From: Biomphalaria glabrata
Lineage: Eukaryota; Mollusca; Gastropoda; Planorbidae
Direction of reading: 5' to 3'
Assembly: GCF_947242115.1 (NCBI RefSeq)
Contig: NC_074716.1
Location: 19,412,090 to 19,476,089, forward strand
DNA: 64,000 nt
Of the stretch, positions 34,341-61,399 are shown in pieces. The notes under the pieces were generated by a model. That model saw only the letters and a list, made by a program, of their open reading frames with translations. It was not told the DNA's origin and ran no database searches. Positions within the stretch are counted from its first letter, which is position 1, and each line of letters opens with the position of its first letter. The translations under genes were made by a program, and so were the position numbers.

Positions 34341-35057
34341 TCATTCTTCCAAAGTTACCTTTAGTATTACATTTTTTAGTTTAAAAAATAAAATTACTCA
34401 AATATTTTATATAAATTGTAAATATTCCATTATACTTTAAAAAAAAAACAACAACAACGATATTCGCACATAAGCCAACGACCGACCAACAACAGAGAAA
34501 GGGGGGTCGGCGAAAAAATTTTTTTTTTCATTGTAGTTATTAATCCTCTCTTAATATTACCAATGTTTACAAATTAAAATACCTTAAGTATGAGGCGTCG
34601 TTTCATATTCTAATAAGATCTTGTCAAATGTAGACCGTTTTCGCGAGAGGCGTTTGCAACAATATTGGTTAAATCTTTTTGAAGATTCTTCTGGATTTTC
34701 TTATCTGAGATTGGTCGAATTTCTTCCGACTATTGCACCTTATTATAGTGACGATTTTTTTTTTTTATGAAAAAAGGTCCGCGACAGAGACGTCTTACCT
34801 TGAAAAAGATCACGCCCATTACAGATGTACGTATGCTATATAAACCTAGAATATCCCTCGAATAATACTATTGACCAGGGCTGCCTCTTTTTCACTAGAT
34901 GTTTTTTTTACTAGGATGAATATTGCGTTCCAAAATAAAACTCATTGATATTGGCCTTTTTTACATTCTTTCTTCTTATTACAAGAAAAAGGTGTAAATG
35001 CTAGGCACTAGCGGATCCAGAACTTTGGAGTGGGGGGGGGGGGGCGATTTTTTTCCA

Positions 35058-35094
35058 AACCCTAACCCTAACGCCCAGTAAACCCTAACCCTAT
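35058..35094. repeat. Telomere-like CCCTAA patch
   Basis: Two short runs of CCCTAA (CCCTAACCCTAAC and AACCCTAACCC) inside the hAT-type element. Too short for a telomere; interstitial. Confidence 0.8.
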
Positions 35095-35114
35095 GCATAA
35101 ACGTGTGTACAGAA

Positions 35115-35231
<117 letters not shown>

Positions 35232-35289
35232 ATTTTAAAAAGCAGCATTTCTCAACCTTCGGCGAAAAAGTGGGGCAACGCTATAAGGT

Positions 35290-35945
35290 TCCCTAGTGGG
35301 GTTTGGGGCAAAGCCCCGACGACAAAAGCGTTTTCTTGCATTCTTCACTGAAGAAACGCATTCTCCTGACATCTACAGCTCATCATTCATCAATGAAGTT
35401 CGGGGCGAAGCCCCGACGACAAAAGCATTTTCTTGTATTCTCCTGACATCTAAAGCTTATTATTCATCAATGGAGTTCGGGGCGAAGCCCCGACGACAAA
35501 AGCGTTGTCTTGCATTCTTCACTACAGAAACGCATTCTCCTGACATCTAAAGCTTATTATTCATCAATGGAGTTCGGGGCGAAGCCCCGACGCCAAAAGC
35601 GTTTTCTTGTATTCTTTACTGCAGAAACGCATTCTCCTGACATCTAGGCTTATTATTCATCAATGGAGTTCGGGGCGAAGCCCGAAAGGACAAAAGCGTT
35701 TTCTTGCATTCTTCACTGCAGAAACGCATTCTCCTGACATGTACAGCTTACTATTCATCAATGGAGTTCGGGGCGAAGTCCGAAAGGACAAAAGCGTTTT
35801 CTTGCATTCTTCACTGCAGAAACGCATTTTCCTGACATCTACAGCTCATTATTCATCAATGGAGTTCGGGGCGAAGCCCCGACGCCAAAAGCGTTTTCTG
35901 GCATTTATCACTGCAGAAACACATTCTCCTGACCTAAAGCTCATT
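35290..35945. repeat. About 96-bp tandem repeat, 7 copies, with GGGGC/GCCCC hairpin
   Basis: The unit contains GTTCGGGGCGAAGCCCCGAC, AAAGCGTTTTCTTGCATTC, AACGCATTCTCCTGACATC and TATTCATCAATGGA. The start folds as CGGGGC-GAA-GCCCCG. One unit is internally shortened (about 35400-35475), and in two copies the right arm is changed to CGAAAGGAC. It sits inside the compound hAT-type element. Confidence 0.9.
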
Positions 35946-36889
35946 ATTCATACTATTTAAAAAAGGACCTTTTGAATAATATTGTACTTGAAAGATATTC
36001 TAATATGAATTTATAGGCCCTTAATACATTGCAAATAAAACCGATTTGTTCCTTGAAAAGATAAGATACCCCACATATTTAGATTTTGGTTTTGAGGATC
36101 GCCGCCGAAAAAAAATTATTCGATAAATAATATTCAATAACATTGTAGTATAAGTTGTGAGTCATAGTCCCAAATTTATTTAACTAGAAAAATATCCGAT
36201 TGAGTAAAGGTTTGGAAAAGGCGACTATAAATGCTTTATTTTCGGTTTAGAACTCATCTCAGTCATGATTCTTATACTGAAAAATTTCGTTTGATTTCTA
36301 ACTTTTCCAATGCAAAGTCTTTCTTAAAATAATTATGATAAATTCATGTGAAATTACATAAACTCTGGAAATGGGGGGGGGGGGGGCGATAGAATGAAAA
36401 AGATTAATCCTCGCTCCTTTAATAATTTCTGCTAAAGATTGCATTTGGCAATACTAGAGGAGGGGGCGAAATAATAAAAAAAATAGGTTGAAATATAAAT
36501 AATTAGTATATATTATTAACATAAGTAATACATTTGTATACAAATTGTGTGAATTCTATACTAAAATTCGTCCGCCCCCCCCCCCCTGGGGGGGGTCGGC
36601 CGAGTGGGGGGGGGGGCGATCGCCCCTACCGCCCCCCCCCCCCCCTGGATCCGCCAGTGATGCTAGGAGAATTTCTGAAGCTTGTAACGCAAGAATACGC
36701 TTAGCGCCGGGACCCGCCCCAAAATGAGATCCCTTGCCGACTTGAGGGGAAACTAGCCGAATGTTCAATTCTATCTCCATAAAGAACTTTTTACAACGCT
36801 TAAAAATTATGTAGGCAACACTATTTCCATAAAAAAAATTGTGTAAAAAACAACAGACTCGTTTGATATGGCTCCTCTAGGTCTCCAGA

Positions 36890-36960
36890 CGGAGGCTCGA
36901 ATGAACATTTCCTAATGTTTTGGGTCGCCACCCGGAAAAGATTTAAGAAACACTTCCTGT
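36890..36960 (-). mobile_element. hAT-like terminal remnant
   Basis: On the minus strand, AAGTGTTTCTTAAATCTTTT followed by CCGGGTGGCGACCCAAAAC resembles the common hAT terminus (CAGTGTTTCTTAA, CGACCC). No partner end is certain. Confidence 0.4.
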
Positions 36961-36964
36961 ACTG

Positions 36965-38220
36965 TGTTTTATTTCAAGTTATTGTATCAGTGACTGACAC
37001 TTAGGATTATTCATTTTATATCGGAAGTCAAGAAACATATTCAGCGTTGAGTTGCTTCATTTTGTCCTAGTGGTGTGTTGGTTAAATTTGTAAGCACCTC
37101 CTAATCCGTGTATGTCAGATGATTGTGGAGACAATGCACACCTCGCCAAAATACAATCGTGACAATCATAATCAAAGTTTATGAAACGTTGAAAAAAGCC
37201 CACCGTCAATGGAACTCGTGTTTCCAGTTACTTTATTCTGCATTGAATGGTCCAAGTCGACTGTTTTAGGAATAAATAAATAAAGACGACATTACAGGTA
37301 CAAAAGGAGTACATGATTAGGGTCATATTCATTCTGAAAAGACACGAATATAATGCAGAAAGAAAATTTAAAACAAAATTGCTCTTGAAAAGAAACCAAC
37401 AATAGATGCAACGCGTTAAATAATGCTTGATTTTGAAAAGCAGCCTTAGCAATTCTTTCTAAAACGAATTATTATTGGCAATGTTTCGTTTTTAAAGGAT
37501 CCACAAATAGTTTATTTGACACACACATAATAGGATATTTGTATCAATTAATAAAGGCAATTTCAACATGAAATATAATAGAAAATAAAATCCTTACAAT
37601 TGTGTAAGCACACAAATACCTTCGCACAATAAAAATGGAACTAATTACTATGATTATTGCTTCTGATTCTTATATAGGCTACCTCATGTTGCAATACATG
37701 AACATTGTCTGGGGTTTCACCCAATGACTGATACAACTGGAGAAGGACTTTGTAACTTCGCAATAGAAAACAATGCTAAGTTAAAACTGGAAATCAAGCA
37801 TCTAAAAAGGCGTGAGGAATACGACAACGGCGCGAATATGAAAGGAAAGCTATACAAAAATGGATTGAAATCAACGGGCGTTTTTGACGGTAGTTAGATC
37901 GTCCAACCGTGACTAGGAATATGCGATCTAATATTGCACCAATGAGATTTCTAGACAGATTCTGTACACAGGGGAAACTTAACCTCACCTAAAACTACTC
38001 TAGGGCTATTCATGATTACAAAAGACTGGAAACAAGATGGAAAATGTTGAGGTAGTTGTCATGAAATATTTGTGGCCTAGAGGGTGAAACACTTCAGGAG
38101 AACAGGAGAGCAGCTCTTTTATCCAATAAGTCTTAGTGAAACAAATTTGAATACTACTCTTGTTTCCATAGCAACAATGAACAGTGCGACAACCTTTTAA
38201 TCATCGTTGACATTTTAAAA
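36965..38220. other. Unannotated region
   Basis: No exon, RNA gene or element supported on either strand. Confidence 0.4.
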
Positions 38221-38224
38221 GGTT

Positions 38225-38612
38225 TGTGACAAATATCAAATCTGCAGAGTTGTCAGGAACCATAACACCTGATTCATCAAATCTGCAGAGTTGTCAGGAA
38301 CCATAACACCTGATTCATCAAATCTGCAGAGTTGTAAGGAACCATAACACCTGATTCATCAAATCTGCAGAGTTGTCAGGAACCATAACACCTGATTCAT
38401 CAAATCTGCAGAGTTGTCAGGAACCATAACACCTGATTCATCAAATCTGCAGAGTTGTCAGGAACCATAACACCTGATTCATCAAATCTGCAGAGTTGTC
38501 AGGAACCATAACGCCTGATTCATCAAATCTGCAGAGTTTTCAGGAACCATAACGCCTGATTCATCAAATCTGCAGAGTTGTCAGGAACCATAACACCTGA
38601 TTCATCAACTCG
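38225..38612. repeat. 41-bp minisatellite, about 9 copies
   Basis: The unit contains ATCAAATCTGCAGAGTTGTC and AGGAACCATAACACCTGATT. Copies differ at one to two sites. Confidence 0.95.
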
Positions 38613-38871
38613 AAAAGTGTGGAGAATTACACGAATACAGAACTTGTAAACTAGGGTGCATTTTTTAAAATGGTGTTTCTTAACACGTCCTGTGAGACAT
38701 GCACACAGAACAAAACACATGAGCTTGCCTTCAAACATTGGACTCTGAGAAACTGCGTGTGAAACAAAATGGGCATCACTTAACGTTGTGTTCTCTAATA
38801 GTGTCTGAAATAGACTTGCTGTATTTGATCTCAATAACAGGACTACAGACTATTTTACCATTCGGCATCAT

Positions 38872-38952
38872 CTAAGGTTGAAACTATCAAAAGGGTGTAC
38901 TTGATGTTTATCTAAGGTTGAAACTATCAAAAGGGTGTACTTGATGTTTATG
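38872..38952. repeat. 40-bp direct duplication
   Basis: Two adjacent copies starting ATCTAAGGTTGAAACTATC and ending GTGTACTTGATGTTT. Confidence 0.9.
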
Positions 38953-38999
38953 CAGCTAATAAATGTTCGTTTGCAGCTAGTGAATTGAATAAAACCCAC

Positions 39000-39335
39000 T
39001 AAATACATACACAAGTCAACACTACATCCTCTATACACACATACACAAGTCAACACTACATCCTCTATACACACATACACAAGTCAACACTACATCCTCT
39101 ATACACACATACACAAGTAAACACACACACACACACAAATAAACACTACATTCTCTATACACACATACACAAGTAAACACTACATTCTCTATACACACAT
39201 ACACAAGTAAACACACAGACACACACAAATAAACACTACATCCTCTATACACACATACACAAGTCAACACTACATCCTCTATACACACATACACAAGTCA
39301 ACACACACACACACACACACTACATTCTCAGCCAT
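39000..39335. repeat. 34-bp tandem repeat with (AC)n, higher-order pattern
   Basis: The unit contains ATACACAAGTCAACACTACA and TCCTCTATACACAC. A longer period containing (AC)n spacers and the AAATAAACACTACAT variant repeats about every 100 bp. Confidence 0.9.
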
Positions 39336-39806
39336 TAGTAGTCTAAGGAACAAACAGGATGGCCATCAAATTAGAATTTTAATAAAAATGTACATGACTA
39401 AAGATACAATGAATCCTGAATGTCATGTCCTATTGTGTCCTGTAGGACTCATGAACCAGTTTATTTAATGACATATTCTTTTAGATACTGCTGCAAGCAA
39501 AAACAAAATATAAATACATTAAAAGTCATTGACTCATTTCAATACCGGTACAATTAAGTAAAAATGTGTTTGAACACAGAATGGAAGGGAAAATGTGGTG
39601 AGAATGTTTGTACACAAAAATATTTATTCATAACTTAATATGCATTAATCATTGTTGAAGTTCTTTGAAACACATTGTCTTCTCCACTGGAACATATAGC
39701 ACAGTTGGGTGCATTTATCAACAGTTTGAACTGAAACTGTTCAACACAAACATAGTCACCAAAAACACTGTACAATTTTGAAAAATCTACATATTTGGCA
39801 GCAATG

Positions 39807-47768
<7,962 letters not shown>

Positions 47769-48334
47769 TATGGGCAATCAAAACTGAAAAGAATATGTAT
47801 ACAAAATCCATCAATCACCAAGGTAATAATAGTCTGAGGACTGACATAGCTTTTTATGAAAAAACATTTGCTTCAGCTAAAAGGCAGGTAAATGTGACAT
47901 TTATTTAATTAGCATAGACACAAATCAACACTGATCATAGTCTACAAATGGTTAATTTACACATAAAAAGACATATTTAGGTTTTATATGAAAAAATGAG
48001 ACGATTCAACCAAAAAATGTTTATTAAATATAAGAGTTTCCTTTGTAGTTGAAGATGAGCACAATTCTATTTCCAGAGGTTAAGAATCCAATTTTTACTT
48101 CGAAAAGCCAGTTACATTCAGTGCTCAGATCCCCATAAAGTATTTGTTTAGGATGTCAACTATTGAAAAATACTTTTTACTGGTCAAGACATGATGGACT
48201 GAGAGAACTAGACACCCCATTGACACAGTAGTAGAGTAGTATTCTTCTCACAAATTACAATCCACACCTATATATGTATGAATGATGCAATTGTGAAAAA
48301 AATTACTTAGTTTGATATACATGATATATTTAAT

Positions 48335-48530
48335 TTAGTAGATAAAGATAAAGACACATTTCCATATGCTAGGACAAATTCATTCAAGTACTCCTCCTTC
48401 CAACAGTGCCATTAGAGCATGAAATGGGTTGCCTGAATCAGACAGAAAAAGGAGACTTAGGATTTAGGGGACGTAGACAAGTTTATAATGTCTCTAATTA
48501 AGATGCAAGACTAGATTAGCACATAAATGT
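48335..48530 (+). mobile_element. Decayed CR1/Jockey-like LINE 3' fragment
   Basis: GATAAAGACACATTTCC, ATATGCTAGGACAAATTCAT and GCCATTAGAGCATGAAATGG parallel the coding end of the LINE at 47220-47300 but are interrupted. An older copy of the same family. Confidence 0.7.
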
Positions 48531-48599
48531 ATGCATTGGACATAGACTCTATTCTATAGGTCGAATCATAGATCTTGTCATTCTTGTTTTTTGACATAA

Positions 48600-48880
48600 G
48601 TAAAGTTCCCATTCAGACTTGTGGTCTATAGGGCAGATGATGTAATGGTCATCTGTTTCTGTGGCCTACAGTTAATGAGAGTGTCATGTAGCCAGCACAA
48701 CGACCAACCACCTTTACTTTACCCCAAAGTCAAGTACCCATTAGAGTTGGGTGGACTCAGAGGCGCCCAAAGATCCCGAAATTAAAAATCCAATTCTTCA
48801 CCAGGATTTGAACCTGGAACCACCGGTTTGGAAGCAAAGCGCTTTACAGCTCAGCCTCTGTCTTTTGAAGTAATGTCTGT
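48600..48880 (-). repeat. tRNA-derived SINE, best-preserved head
   Basis: Minus strand: GAGGCTGAGCTGTAAAGCGC (A-box region), then GTGGTTCCAGGTTCAAATCC with a consensus-like B box GGTTCAAATCC. Next comes the body CTGAGTCCACCCAACTCTAA, GTTGTGCTGGC, ACATGACACTC and AGATGACCATTACATCATCT. The B box and body make this the clearest SINE of the window. Confidence 0.85.
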
Positions 48881-48899
48881 AATTTATAAGACTCGTATA

Positions 48900-49520
48900 A
48901 AAGATATATAGATCTAGATCTAGATACTAAATATATGATAGAGATCTAAAGTAATCTAAAGTTGTAGATCTAAAACCTAGTTTAGTACTAGATTTCTAGA
49001 TCAAAAAGTATAGAGTTCAAGTAACATAATCATAAGCATGATGATTTTTACATGATTCCTTGACAAGAGTCACAAGTTAAGAAAAAAAGTAGATGTATAT
49101 ATTGCATTACTGTTACATTGTATAAATATACAATAATTTAAATCTAGTCTAGATATAGAATATAGAACTACTTACTAAAAACCAGAAGCAGAGTATATCT
49201 TATTTTATTTTAGTATATTTAGTCTAAATCTAGATATAGTCATAGATTCTAAATCAAGAGACCAACACTAGTCTCCAAGTCCAATATTTAACAAGTAAAC
49301 TAAATTACTAGATCTAGATCTATATAGATATACAACTATCCTCTACTACAGTCTACTGACTCTACACTACAATATGATTAATACAATAATAAGAATTGTA
49401 CACTGACTTTCACACAACTTTGAGTCTTACAGTGACTTGACACGAGTGGCTAGATAAGATTCTAGTTCTAGATCCTAGACTACTCTACACTCTTTGAGTA
49501 GTTTGAGTCTAGATCAGTAA
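48900..49520. repeat. TAGATCTA-rich low-complexity region upstream of ATG5
   Basis: Degenerate TAGATCTAGA words interspersed with AT-rich sequence. The ATG5 transcription start could lie in or beyond it, but no promoter was recognised. Confidence 0.5.
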
Positions 49521-50880
49521 ATGGAGTTGTTCCGGATTTTGAGTGGAGGTTGTGTTTGCATCACATGCCGTGCTTAGTTTCAGTTAGTTTATAGTGGGAA
49601 TCTGAAGCATTTTAAGTCATTATTTAGTGGTTTTAATTTATTAATTAGCACCAAACTATACTTTGTTAATAACATGAGAAACTAGAGATCCATTTTTAAT
49701 AGCTTCAACTAAAACAGATAGTTAAACCTTTGATAGAAGGTACCGAAGCATCTGCCATACTGAGATCTAGATTTCTTGATCCTACCTGACTACACTTACA
49801 GTTAAGTTCTTGGCATTCAGGTAACCAACCCTAGAAAAAAAAAGTAACACTTTCATCCACCCCCTCCCTCTCTTCCCAAAAGTAAACAAGTTTGAACTTG
49901 AGTAGAACACTAAAAGTTGGACAGCAGACCAATGTGTATTGAATTGGTCAGATATAGCTCTAGGACTAGTGTGTAGTCAATATGTCGACTAGTTGTTATA
50001 AAAGATGAAAAGAATGCCATGTGTTTTTCCTTGTGCGTAATAGGCTTGAGTTGTCTAGCGAAAAAATAACACATCTGATAGTCAAGGGAACATCTAGATC
50101 TACTCTCTTACATAATCTAAATGTGTCTTACCCCGCCCTTTCATTGTTGGTTACTAAGTAAAATGGATCTAGATCTATTTCATCTACAAACGCATTTTTG
50201 AAACTTTACTGTCACATTTTGTATTTAAGTAATTCATTGAATTTCTTAAAAATGCAAGAATGTTAAGAACGTAATAATACATCATGTATCCAACACACAT
50301 TTTAATCATTCTTAATGTCATCAATGTGCATAATGTATTGGGAACTACTGGTATATGAAATACACAACTTTATACATATATTATATATATGTTTGTGTAG
50401 TTTACACCAAGCCTTTTTAATCTTGCAAGCAGGTTTGTAAAAACATCTTCCATATGTGAATGTATCAGCAATGTGTTGACATTTGTCATGGACTATAAAA
50501 GAAATATTACTGATAAACCTATCCTTAAACAGTTATTGGCCCTTTATTAAAATATTCATATCTATCTAGCTATTTGAACATGCATGAACTTCGTTAATGT
50601 AAAATCTTTTAAAAATAGAAGAACAACAGGAATGGAGATATAGGAAGACACGGCCATTCTCTTCTTTGTTGTTTAACCACTAAATGGCTTAGCTTAAAGT
50701 AGGTAGGAAATCCGGAACAACCCCATTACAGCAACATGTACAGTTCTATTCACACTACTGATTCTAGACCATTCTTTCTCTAGAACTACACTCAAACAGA
50801 CTGTTACTGTATCATATATATATAATATATGTGTAAAGTGACTCTACAGTCTACAATTACTGCTGTAACAATTCTACACT
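49520..50880. other. Unannotated intergenic sequence
   Basis: No exon or element supported. An ATGGCAGATG-like start on the minus strand near 49764 runs into a stop after 17 codons. Confidence 0.4.
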
Positions 50881-50888
50881 GTCTAGAG

Positions 50889-51630
50889 CAGTGATGCCCA
50901 ACCTAATTCAACCTGCGGGCCATTTTTATTTCCGACACTCCTGTCGCGGGCCACATGGCCGAAAAGGTACAAAAACGAAATTGACCTGAAACAATTTTAT
51001 TAGACACCTGGTGCTCTAGTACTTACATTAATTAATGGGATAGTGGAAGTTTATCTTTGTTTTTACGCGTTGGAAAATAGCTTCCCGTCTCTACTTAAAA
51101 TATGAATGTCATTGTAGCTACCTTTACCACCGACTCATTTTTTTGGTCTCTTCTTGGTAAATATTCCCGTCGATCCTCCTATCACTAGGGGTAGGTTAAC
51201 AATATTTATTCACAGCTCAAGGCAAGAATGGCGTCATATTTGTTTTATAATGCCGTCTATATGTTGTTGTTTTTTTTTTAAAAAAAACAGCTACACTTTC
51301 TTTATAAATAAAATATCTTGGATTTTTTACATTTTCCCCACAAAAAGTAAAGATCCAATCACTTTCCCTAGTAGATCCTAAATTCAGAGTCTACTTGTTG
51401 TTTCTTCGGCTCTCCCATTTCATAAACGTACATATATTAAATGTCGTGGTACCAATCCATCAGAGAAAAAGTGAGGGCCCAAAGTAGGTTAAGATACATT
51501 TTTCAATCTTTTTTTTTTTTTTGGAGGGAGGTGATTTTCTACAGTCACCTTGTGCCGATGGTACGGCGGGCCGGATAGAACCCCGACATGGGCCGGATCT
51601 GGCCCGCGGGCCGTATTTTGGGCATCACTG
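50889..51630. mobile_element. hAT-type non-autonomous transposon, 742 bp, exact 8-bp TSD
   Basis: The left end CAGTGATGCCCAACCTAATT and right end GTATTTTGGGCATCACTG are inverted repeats; CCGCGGGCC/GGCCCGCGG sits inside each end. Flanks GTCTAGAG at 50881-50888 and 51631-51638 are identical, an 8-bp duplication typical of hAT insertion. The interior is AT-rich with a T-run near 51510 and no transposase frame. It resembles Tip100/Charlie-type termini by terminal wording; the subfamily is uncertain. Confidence 0.92.
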
Positions 51631-51639
51631 GTCTAGAGT

Positions 51640-52950
51640 GACTAAGTCTAAGACTAGAGTGCTTAGAGTCTAGAGGAAATAACATGCTACACTGTCTACA
51701 GTAAATAACACTTAACTAATAACTATCATTAACTATGACTAGTCTAACTATGACTATGAGTATAATGAATTAAATGATTAATCAGATTAACACTATTAAC
51801 AGAAGTCTTGAGAAGAACAGTTATGAGTTACAGTTACAGTTATTACAGTACACTTTAATTTGAGTTTGAGTACTGTTTGTTTGAGTACACACTTTTTTTT
51901 ACTTTAAAAAAATACTTTTATGCTTAGCCTGGCTTACCACGGTTTAGCTTTTGTAGCAATGATAATAAATAGTCCAATATAATTTTCAGTTACTAGAGAA
52001 AGATCTAAATCTAGATTTATAAAGATCTAGTTACTAAATAGATATCTATAATTTGGTTTGTTTATGTTTTCGTAATAATGAAGGGAGTACATTGTCCTGG
52101 TTTCCGGAAGTAAATATTTTGTATATTCCGATCACTAAGAGTTATCTTTCGTCAAATCTCCCCCCCCCCCCTTTTCACTCCCCCCAAAAAAATCACTCCA
52201 ATGACCCCACCGCTTTTCTTGTCTTTTATGAACATTGCTTGAAAAACAAGTTTTTAGGATCAATTAAACTTAGTTCACCTTTACCGTAAAACTAACTTCT
52301 ATTTTTGAATTTAGAGGAACAAGGTACGATAAAAAATGGTTTAGCTTATGACATTGACATGATTCATATAATTTTTTAATCAAACTTTTCACTAAGAACT
52401 ATTTTATAATTTAAATAATCGGTTGTTAATAACTTAACAACAAAATAAGGAATATCTAATCAATTTGAAATTGTTTTTGTTTTTTTTTTTGTTATTTTTT
52501 GTATGTTTGTTTTTCAACAGTAATTTGTGCTCAGGGTGTATTTCTAAACTTGTTATTAGCCTACTAGAGGCAACAATAGTATAGACCCTACTTATTACAC
52601 CCAGATAAAAGAAATATAAATACCGGTATATATATTGTTCACGTGATAGTTCAGTAAAAAATATTGCTGATAAGAATCAAGAAATTGATTTTTCATTGCT
52701 GAAATCCTTTAATCCCCATTAAATAAAGGAATTTCTATGTTGAAATTGATATGGATTGGTGGGTTTTCTGACTTCTTTTTTTTTTTTTTAAGATGACCAG
52801 TTTCAAGTCAATCATGTATATTATATATGTTTTCACTACAAAACAACACTTACCTTTTCAGAACATGTCAAGGTGAAGGTTGTTTTTAAGGAGGATGGGA
52901 AATAAAATTAAAAACAAAATTGATTGGGGATAATTTAAATGTCAACAAAT
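51640..52950. other. Unannotated intergenic sequence
   Basis: Contains TAGATCTA words around 52000, a C-run near 52160 and T-runs near 52480 and 52780. No feature supported. Confidence 0.4.
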
Positions 52951-52955
52951 TGATG

Positions 52956-53150
52956 TATTGAGTTATTTAAGATACTGTAACTTGAACATTGGATGTAGTG
53001 AGTTATTTAAGATACTGTAACTTGAACATTGGATGTAGTGAGTTATTTAAGATACTGTAACTTGAACATTGGATGTAGTGAGTTATTTAAGATACTGTAA
53101 CTTGAACATTGGATGTAGTGAGTTATTTAGAGATAACCTGAACATTGAAT
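52956..53150. repeat. 40-bp minisatellite, about 5 copies
   Basis: The unit contains AGTTATTTAAGATACTGTAA and CTTGAACATTGGATGTAGTG. The last copy is shortened. Confidence 0.95.
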
Positions 53151-53364
53151 GTAATATTATTTAGAGATAACTAAATAGTTAATTCTAGTTTTGCATAAAT
53201 TAGTCTGATGTTAAGTTTTGTAAATAACTGTAAATGTAATGATAGAAAAGAAGTATTGGTATTTGCACCGAGATATTAACCTGTGAAAAGTCTTTGTTTA
53301 AATACAAACTTTGGGCTCCTATATCAAACACATTGTATGTTTCTGAACTCATCAATTCTCAGTG

Positions 53365-54035
53365 CAAAAGCATCCAGTCCATTAAAAAAAATGTTTTTGT
53401 ATCAAGATCATAATCATAGCAATCAATTTTAAAACCTTTACTTTAGGACAGCCTAACTTCTAGACCTTCACATTGGGAAAATGTTAATGTTAGTATGTAA
53501 ACTGCAATGATCTTCTCAAAAGACAGCCCAAACAACAAGCAGGGACTAACATTGGGAAAGTGTTAATGTTAGTATGTAAGCTGCAATGATTTTCTCAAAA
53601 GACAGCCCAAACAACAAGCAGGGACTAACATTGGAAAAGTGTTAATGTTAGTATGTAAGCTGCAATGATCTTCTCAAAAGACAGCCAAACAACAAAGCAT
53701 CCAGTCCATTAAAAAAAATGTTTTTGTATCAAGCTCATAATCATAGCAATCAATTTTAAAACCTTTACTTTAGGACAGCCTAACTTCTAGACCTTCACAT
53801 TGGGAAAATGTTAATGTTAGTATGTAAACTGCAATGATCTTCTCAAAAGACAGCCCAAACAACAAGCAGGGACTAACAGTGGGAAAGTGTTAATGTTAGT
53901 ATGTAAGCTGCAATGATCTTCTCAAAAGACAGCCCAAACAACAAGCAGGGACTATCATTGGAAAAGTGTTAATGTTAGTATGTAAACTGCAATGATCTTC
54001 TCAAAAGACAGCCCATACAACAAGCAGGGACTAAC
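53365..54035. repeat. Higher-order repeat: about 79-bp units inside a 328-bp duplication
   Basis: About 79-bp units (GGGAAAATGTTAATGTTAG, TGCAATGATCTTCTCAAAAG, CAACAAGCAGGGACTA) occur three at a time behind a leader (AAGCATCCAGTCCATT to ACCTTTACTTTAGGACAGCC). The whole block starting near 53368 is repeated starting near 53696. Confidence 0.92.
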
Positions 54036-54039
54036 AGGA

Positions 54040-54600
54040 GTGAGATTTGAAACAAATGATATCACAAAGTATTATTCACACGGTCAAGCCCATTTTATCC
54101 TCAATCCCTATGCAGTAGTTACCAAAACAATCTTAGCCCTTTAACCCAATAGCTCCTATTTCCGGTTCAAAAAACCCCTTCAAAGTCCTAAGCAAGGAGG
54201 GATAACTCCGTATTTAAAACATCCTAAAAAATATGTATTTTGCAAAAAATAATCAAATTGAAGATCTAATACAAATAAACAAACAAATAACTTTAAAAAA
54301 TAGAACTATATGTCTAGTTTTAAAAAATATATACGTTTAATACCACTAGAATATAAAAAACTTCAAAAATAGTCATTTTGCCATTGGGGGCTTATACACT
54401 GGGGCTATGAATAGAATCTGTAATCTCCAAAATTATTTGTAATCACGCTTGCAACAAGACTAGAAGAAATCTTGTTTTTAAAAAGTTTAAATCAAGTCTA
54501 TTGAATAGGGGGTTTTAGAAACATTCTACAACGGTTTAGGACAAAAACGGGAAAACGTTTCCAACTGCAGAAGAAGCTAATGGGTTAATTAATTATTGAA
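54040..54600. other. Unannotated sequence downstream of ILF2
   Basis: No repeat or exon recognised. It lies 3' of the candidate ILF2 polyadenylation signal. Confidence 0.4.
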
Positions 54601-54645
54601 GCAGCTGACACAACTTTAAAACAATTCAGATACACAACAGTGCTT

Positions 54646-54651
54646 TTTATT
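54646..54651 (-). promoter_or_regulatory. Candidate ILF2 polyadenylation signal AATAAA
   Basis: AATAAA on the minus strand about 470 bp after the ILF2 stop. Position is plausible for the 3' UTR end; not the only possibility in AT-rich sequence. Confidence 0.4.
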
Positions 54652-55117
54652 TACCATAGTCTAATAAACAACAAACACTTTTTGATAAACATTTGTAAAT
54701 ATTGTAATCTACAAAACAATTTACAAAATAAATCTACAGACACAAAATTAAGGATGCCAAGTTAAGTTACACCAGAACTTTCATTTGTACAACAAATTAG
54801 TCGCTAAAACAAGTACACATTATATTGCATTTCAAACTCAACAGAGAATGGATAAACCAGTTATGTTTTTGTCTTTACTTAACAGAGACAACAATTCTAA
54901 TGACCGGTGAAAGGTTGTCAAAGAGAGCATCATTAAATTACAGCCTAGACAATAGCAACACAAAATCAAACTTGAACATCAAGTATATTTAGTTATGATG
55001 ATAGTTTCGGGTATGTTTAATTACAATGGAATAACCACATAAGAAAATTAATAAAAGTAAATATGTACTATTTACAATATCAATGAGAAACAAAACAAAA
55101 CAAAAACCATTCACAAT

Positions 55118-61380
<6,263 letters not shown>

Positions 61381-61399
61381 CTAAATTTATTAATAGAAA

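Noticed and set aside
35058-35094. Chromosome end
   Set aside because: Only a few CCCTAA units, embedded in a transposon with sequence continuing on both sides.
48800-48872. Functional tRNA gene
   Set aside because: A and B boxes are present, but no complete cloverleaf; continues into a SINE body shared with two other loci.
49713-49764. Alternative ATG5 start (ATGGCAGATG on the minus strand)
   Set aside because: Reads into a stop after 17 codons and does not match ATG5; the real start at 47768 fits the family.
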